From an uncultured Collinsella sp. (GTDB lineage Bacteria; Actinomycetota; Coriobacteriia; Coriobacteriales; Coriobacteriaceae), in the NCBI GenBank assembly GCA_900551205.1, contig URUW01000066.1, forward strand, positions 1 to 9,014: a stretch of 9,014 nucleotides of DNA, read 5' to 3'. The position numbers and the translations under genes are program-made. Of this stretch, positions 6,130-9,014 are shown piece after piece (the stretch's first letter is position 1; each line of letters opens with the position of its first letter). The notes under the pieces were generated by a model. That model saw only the letters and a program-made list of their open reading frames with translations, ran no database searches and was not told where the DNA came from.

Positions 6130-6157
6130 ATTGTAGACGAGAACGGGCGTGCCCCAA
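6130..6157 (-). promoter_or_regulatory. Candidate promoter of the Cof-type gene
   Basis: On the minus strand TTGGGG (-35, 3 of 6) is followed after 16 bases by TACAAT (-10, 5 of 6), giving a short leader of about 20 bases before the ATG at 6101. The -35 lies within the loop of the upstream terminator hairpin. The -10 is convincing and the -35 weak. Confidence 0.35.
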
Positions 6158-6172
6158 GAGAGGCACGCCCGT
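6143..6172 (-). terminator. Strong hairpin terminator behind the P-II remnant
   Basis: ACGGGCGTGCC (6143-6153) and GGCACGCCCGT (6162-6172) form a perfect 11-bp GC-rich stem with an 8-base loop, followed on the minus strand by TTCTCGTCT. It lies 16 bases downstream of the stop codon of the P-II remnant and upstream of the Cof-type gene, so it most likely ended the original P-II operon and now also ends the CmpB transcript. Confidence 0.6.
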
Positions 6173-6188
6173 CAGGCGAAAGATTGTC

Positions 6189-6278
6189 CTACACCGCGGC
6201 GGGGCCGTGCTCGCCGGTGCGGATGCGGATGACTTCTTCGACCGGCTCGACCCAGATCGTGCCATCTCCAACGGTGCC
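6189..6278 (-). pseudogene. C-terminal remnant of a P-II nitrogen regulatory protein (GlnB/GlnK family)
   Basis: A minus-strand frame ending in TAG at 6189-6191 encodes GDGTIWVEPVEEVIRIRTGE and then HGPAAV, the conserved C-terminus of P-II signalling proteins (typical GDGKIFV...V..V.RIRTGERG). About 29 codons match; the first 80 or so residues of a normal 112-residue P-II, including the T-loop, are absent. Upstream the frame stays open for some 86 bases but reads a proline- and leucine-rich stretch unlike P-II, up to the end of the CmpB gene. There is no start codon or ribosome site. This looks like the 3' end left by a deletion or rearrangement, still with its terminator. Confidence 0.7.
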
Positions 6279-6361
6279 GTAATCTTGGAAACGGAGCGGC
6301 AACGGACGCGAAACCAACGGGAAATACGCAAGCAAGGGAGCCGTGAGCGCGCCCGTCCCAG

Positions 6362-7381
6362 CTAGCGCCGGAACAGCTCGCGGGCTCGGTCGCGGAGGTC
6401 GGTAGCTCGGATGACGCCCTCGTAGCGATTGATGCGCAGACGCGGGAAGGCGTTAAAGAAGCGCAGGTCACGACGGCTGAGCGACACACTCGGCACCGGA
6501 CGGCTCATGCGCTTGCCGGCAAGGCGACGACTGAGCGACGGACGCGGCATGCTCGGCGCGACATCGGCAACGCGGCGGGCAGCGAGCGCCAGGCCGCGAG
6601 CACCATCCGAGATAAACGTCGGCATCGAAGCCTTCTCGCGCAGGGCATCGAGCGCGGCGTCACCCAGCTCGGCCAGCCACGCGTTAACGGCACGGCTACG
6701 GATGTGCGTCTGTGCCACCGAGTCAATCGTAGAATCGGGAATACGTTCGAGCATTGAGTCCGAGGCATCGGCAAGCGACTCATTGATGCGGTCGGCAAGG
6801 TCGGCCCGGACGCGCTCCAGCTGATCAGACAGACGCCGCCAGCTCGCCAACGAGCACACCGCGTCGACCATCATCGCGACCGCGACGATAAAGGCGGACA
6901 GCCGCACAATCAGCACCGGCAGATGGCCAAGCAGCCCCAGCAATGCCGGCTCCACTAAACGGCAAATGCACAGTGCACCCAGGCCAAACGCGCAGGCCCA
7001 GTACAGGCAGATGCGTCCGTGCAGGTTAAACGGCAGATGCGAGTAATCCCAAAACCGGGCACCCGTCGTTTTTTCCAACAGCACGCCCACGCTATATTCG
7101 ATCACGCTGCATACGAGCGCGGCAGCGACAAACTGGCTCGAGGCGTCTGGGATTCCATGCAGCAGCAACCAGCACGCAATGCCGCCCGCACCGTAGATGG
7201 GACAACACGGCCCTAGCAAAAAGCCGCTGTTGGCAAAGCATCCGTGGTTGAGCATGGCGCAGACTGTCGACTCCCATACCCAGCCGCAAAAACCGTAGAA
7301 GGCAAACGAGAGTACCAGCGCCGAGAGCGGACAGGCGGCAAGCGTCGCGCCGTCAAATGCCATGCCGATCGCGGTTCCCAC
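6362..7381 (-). CDS. CmpB-family putative ABC transporter permease, multi-span membrane protein
   Basis: A 339-residue inner-membrane protein of the PF06541 (CmpB, earlier DUF1113) type, whose transport role is a database label rather than shown. Five hydrophobic segments are visible at about 18-38, 55-75, 83-102, 124-143 and 152-174. Family hallmarks are FCGWVWES (31-38), GFLLGPCCPIYG (53-64), EYSVGVLLEK (95-104) and WDYSHLPFNLHGRICL (111-126). A soluble C-terminal half (175-339) is helical, amphipathic and then very basic, longer than in many members. The GTG at 7381 was chosen because GAGGAG lies 10 bases upstream; an ATG at 7363 is the alternative. It starts 3 bases after the HD gene's stop, so the two are probably translationally coupled. 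Confidence 0.87.
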   Translation of the reverse strand: MGTAIGMAFDGATLAACPLSALVLSFAFYGFCGWVWESTVCAMLNHGCFANSGFLLGPCCPIYGAGGIACWLLLHGIPDASSQFVAAALVCSVIEYSVGVLLEKTTGARFWDYSHLPFNLHGRICLYWACAFGLGALCICRLVEPALLGLLGHLPVLIVRLSAFIVAVAMMVDAVCSLASWRRLSDQLERVRADLADRINESLADASDSMLERIPDSTIDSVAQTHIRSRAVNAWLAELGDAALDALREKASMPTFISDGARGLALAARRVADVAPSMPRPSLSRRLAGKRMSRPVPSVSLSRRDLRFFNAFPRLRINRYEGVIRATDLRDRARELFRR

Positions 7382-7384
7382 CGT

Positions 7385-7942
7385 CTACCCACTCCTCTTT
7401 TCGTTCGATTCTTTGCTCGAGCCGTCGCTCGGGCCCTCGTTCAAATCGTTCGCGCCGCCTTTGCGCGGCAGACGGCCGGCAATCGTCTCGCGCAGCGCGC
7501 ACCATTTATCCGCCAGGCACACAATCCATGCCTCGCGACACGTCGGCGGCACCGGCACCAGCGGAAACATATGCCGTACGATAATATTCCGCTCGCGCGG
7601 CGTCAGCTCAAAATCTTCCTCCGCACGCGCCAAGGCAAAAAACGGGTGGCGAAAGCCATGCAGCCGATGGCTTGGGTCGGGATCGTGCCAGTCATAGAGA
7701 AAGTAATCGTGCAGCAGGGCCCCGCGCAGCAGCGATAAGCGGTCGACGGAGATACCGACGCGGCCCAGGCGCTCGGCAAAGGACAGACTTGCCCGCGCCA
7801 CCGAGGTCACATGCGTATACACCGTCACATCGCCATGCTGGATAAACTCGCGCGTCAGGTCCAGACGGCCCGCCTGTGCCAGTTGACGGGCAGCATGGTC
7901 TACTTCGCACGCGATTTTCTCGGCACGAACGGTATCGGACAT
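7385..7942 (-). CDS. HD-domain phosphohydrolase
   Basis: A 185-residue cytoplasmic metal-dependent hydrolase of the HD superfamily. The substrate is unknown; nucleotides or phosphate esters are usual. Metal ligands seen: H44 (THVTSVA), H78-D79 (LLHDYFLYDWH), H124 (RHMFPL) and D145 (LADKWCAL), in the HD order H...HD...D. The C-terminal 25 residues are Ser/Asp/Glu/Lys-rich and probably disordered. The start is taken at the ATG at 7942 because AAGGAGG is 4 bases upstream; the frame runs open to a GTG at 7987, but that would put the ribosome site inside the gene. It leads a two-gene unit with the CmpB-family gene. Many Firmicutes and Coriobacteria have this HD type as a short stand-alone protein. 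Confidence 0.88.
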   Translation of the reverse strand: MSDTVRAEKIACEVDHAARQLAQAGRLDLTREFIQHGDVTVYTHVTSVARASLSFAERLGRVGISVDRLSLLRGALLHDYFLYDWHDPDPSHRLHGFRHPFFALARAEEDFELTPRERNIIVRHMFPLVPVPPTCREAWIVCLADKWCALRETIAGRLPRKGGANDLNEGPSDGSSKESNEKRSG

Positions 7943-8031
7943 GCGGCCTCCTTCCGGCGGCGCTCGGCGGCAAGCCACAGCCTGCACGCAATGAATAAAA
8001 TCATCATGGAACTTATCAGTATGGCATCGGA

Positions 8032-8043
8032 CAAAACGTTTTG
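8032..8043. promoter_or_regulatory. Perfect palindrome in the divergent intergenic region
   Basis: CAAAACGTTTTG is a perfect 12-base palindrome with a central CG, the core layout of many LacI/GalR-family operators. It lies 90 bases upstream of the HD gene and 128 upstream of the dxs-like gene, so it could serve either. No LacI-type regulator is in the window. The rest of the 228-base gap (7943-8170) shows no confident promoter or RNA. Confidence 0.25.
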
Positions 8044-8170
8044 CCCCACCAGTTGGCGAATTACCGCGCCGCCGTCACATATCAAACGCCAAAATGTGCG
8101 AGACTGTCTTGTGCAATTGTGCCGGCCGAGGGAGTGCCGGCGCACGATTCGCATGGAGTAACCCACAACG

Positions 8171-9014
8171 ATGCTGCTTACGCAAACGACAACGCCCGAG
8201 GACGTCAAGGCTCTCGATCGCGCCGAGCTTCCGCTGCTCTGCGGCGAGATCCGCCACGCCATCCTCGAAAGCTCCGCCGCCGTCGGCGGGCACGTTGCCC
8301 CCAACCTGGGCGTCGTTGAGCTTACGGTTGCGCTTCATCGCGTGTTTAACTCCCCCACCGACAAAATTGTCTTTGACGTGTCGCACCAGACCTATGCCCA
8401 CAAGGCGCTGACTGGGCGCGCGTACACTTATATCGACCCGGCACGCTACGGCGAGGCCTCTGGCTTTGCCAATCCCGACGAGTCCGAACACGACCTGTTC
8501 GCCATGGGCCACACCTCCACATCGGTGAGCCTGGGCTGCGGCTTGGTGCACGCTCGTGACCTGGCGGGCGATGCGTACAACGTCATCACCATCATTGGCG
8601 ACGGTTCGCTTTCGGGCGGTCTGGCGTTTGAGGGCTTTAACAATGCCGCCGAGCTCGACAGCAACCTGATCATCATCGTCAACGATAACGACCAGTCCAT
8701 TGCCGAGAACCATGGCGGCCTGTATCGCAATCTGGCCGAGCTGCGCGCCAGCAACGGCACCTGTGAGCGCAACGTTTTCCGCGCGATGGGGCTCGACTAC
8801 CGCTATCTGGACGCCGGTAACGATGTGTTGGCCCTAGTCGACGTGCTGCAGGAACTGCGCGATATCGATCATCCCATCGTGCTGCACGTCTCCACCGCGA
8901 AGGGCAAGGGCTTTGAGCCGGCCCAGAGCGACCCCGAGCGCTGGCATCATGTAGGTCCGTTTGACATGGCGACTGGGCGCAAGCTCTGCCCGGGCCATCC
9001 GAGCGAGCCTGCGC
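8171..9014 (+). CDS. dxs: 1-deoxy-D-xylulose-5-phosphate synthase-like, thiamine-diphosphate enzyme; 3' end outside window
   Basis: Dxs condenses pyruvate and glyceraldehyde 3-phosphate to DXP, the entry to the MEP isoprenoid route and a precursor of thiamine and pyridoxal; it is cytoplasmic. The 281 residues in the window cover the N-terminal ThDP-binding domain. H41 (GGHVAPNLG) matches E. coli H49. The diphosphate motif GDGSLSGG begins at 143, with D144 and N173 the Mg2+ ligands, 29 apart as in E. coli D152/N181. GHTSTSVSLG (113-122) matches the Dxs GHSSTS motif. NPDESEHDLF and AENHGGLYRNL are features of a shorter Dxs-like branch common in gut anaerobes rather than classical Dxs, so a second DXP synthase or a related transketolase-like activity is possible. 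The ATG at 8171 has an in-frame stop at 8159; GGAG at 8155-8158 is 12 bases upstream, a long spacing. Confidence 0.88.
   Translation, partial: MLLTQTTTPEDVKALDRAELPLLCGEIRHAILESSAAVGGHVAPNLGVVELTVALHRVFNSPTDKIVFDVSHQTYAHKALTGRAYTYIDPARYGEASGFANPDESEHDLFAMGHTSTSVSLGCGLVHARDLAGDAYNVITIIGDGSLSGGLAFEGFNNAAELDSNLIIIVNDNDQSIAENHGGLYRNLAELRASNGTCERNVFRAMGLDYRYLDAGNDVLALVDVLQELRDIDHPIVLHVSTAKGKGFEPAQSDPERWHHVGPFDMATGRKLCPGHPSEPA

Noticed and set aside
7244..7738. A 164-codon plus-strand frame across the HD/CmpB junction
   Set aside because: It is antisense to two well-supported genes, arginine-rich and without motifs.
7900..8050. A possible small minus-strand gene with a hydrophobic stretch then RRRK, overlapping the HD gene start
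   Set aside because: No ribosome site precedes its candidate starts, and its 3' half is the ribosome site and 5' end of the HD gene in another frame.
8111..8143. GC-rich stem (GCCGGC repeats) upstream of the dxs-like gene as a possible riboswitch
   Set aside because: It is a short self-complementary repeat with none of the conserved TPP riboswitch core that would be expected for this gene type.
8075..8713. A 212-codon minus-strand frame over the start of the dxs-like gene
   Set aside because: The opposite frame has the ThDP motif and catalytic residues of Dxs; this one has none.

Overview
The window is GC-rich and gene-dense. Its gene content fits a gut-type Coriobacteriia, most likely a Collinsella-like anaerobe: a giant fused 2-hydroxyacyl-CoA dehydratase activase-type protein, a Cof-type phosphatase, a CmpB-family membrane protein and the short 'gut anaerobe' version of Dxs. 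The taxon is inferred from gene content and composition; no rRNA or other marker gene is present.

Left part (1-4500): a two-gene minus-strand unit. A TetR-family regulator (3695-4405, TTG start) lies 11 bases upstream of the activase (1-3683, its 3' end outside the window). Just upstream of tetR are two strong inverted repeats built on TGTGCA half-sites. They are likely operators for autoregulation and therefore for control of the whole unit. A very long open frame antisense to the activase is a composition shadow.

Middle part (4500-5243): mostly non-coding and the most unusual stretch. It holds a candidate type I toxin-antitoxin locus. A 41-residue membrane peptide with a very basic tail (4644-4769, minus) has a Shine-Dalgarno site buried in an mRNA hairpin. 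A small structured RNA (about 4582-4667, plus) converges on it from its own promoter, and its terminator hairpin contains the toxin stop codon. Around it are palindromic repeats of a GGACWGTCC family, a near-perfect 45-base hairpin, and a 226-base MITE-like element with 29-base terminal inverted repeats.

Right part (5244-9014): a HAD/Cof phosphatase (minus), a 29-codon remnant of a P-II nitrogen regulator with its old terminator, a tightly coupled minus-strand pair (HD-domain phosphohydrolase followed by a CmpB-family membrane protein), and the start of a divergent plus-strand Dxs-like gene that runs off the right end.

The best candidate for an undescribed system is the 4547-4842 locus. Its layout resembles the Fst/par type I toxin-antitoxin modules of Firmicutes, but the peptide itself does not look like Fst. 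This rests on reading promoters, stems and repeats by eye; no folding or database search was run.
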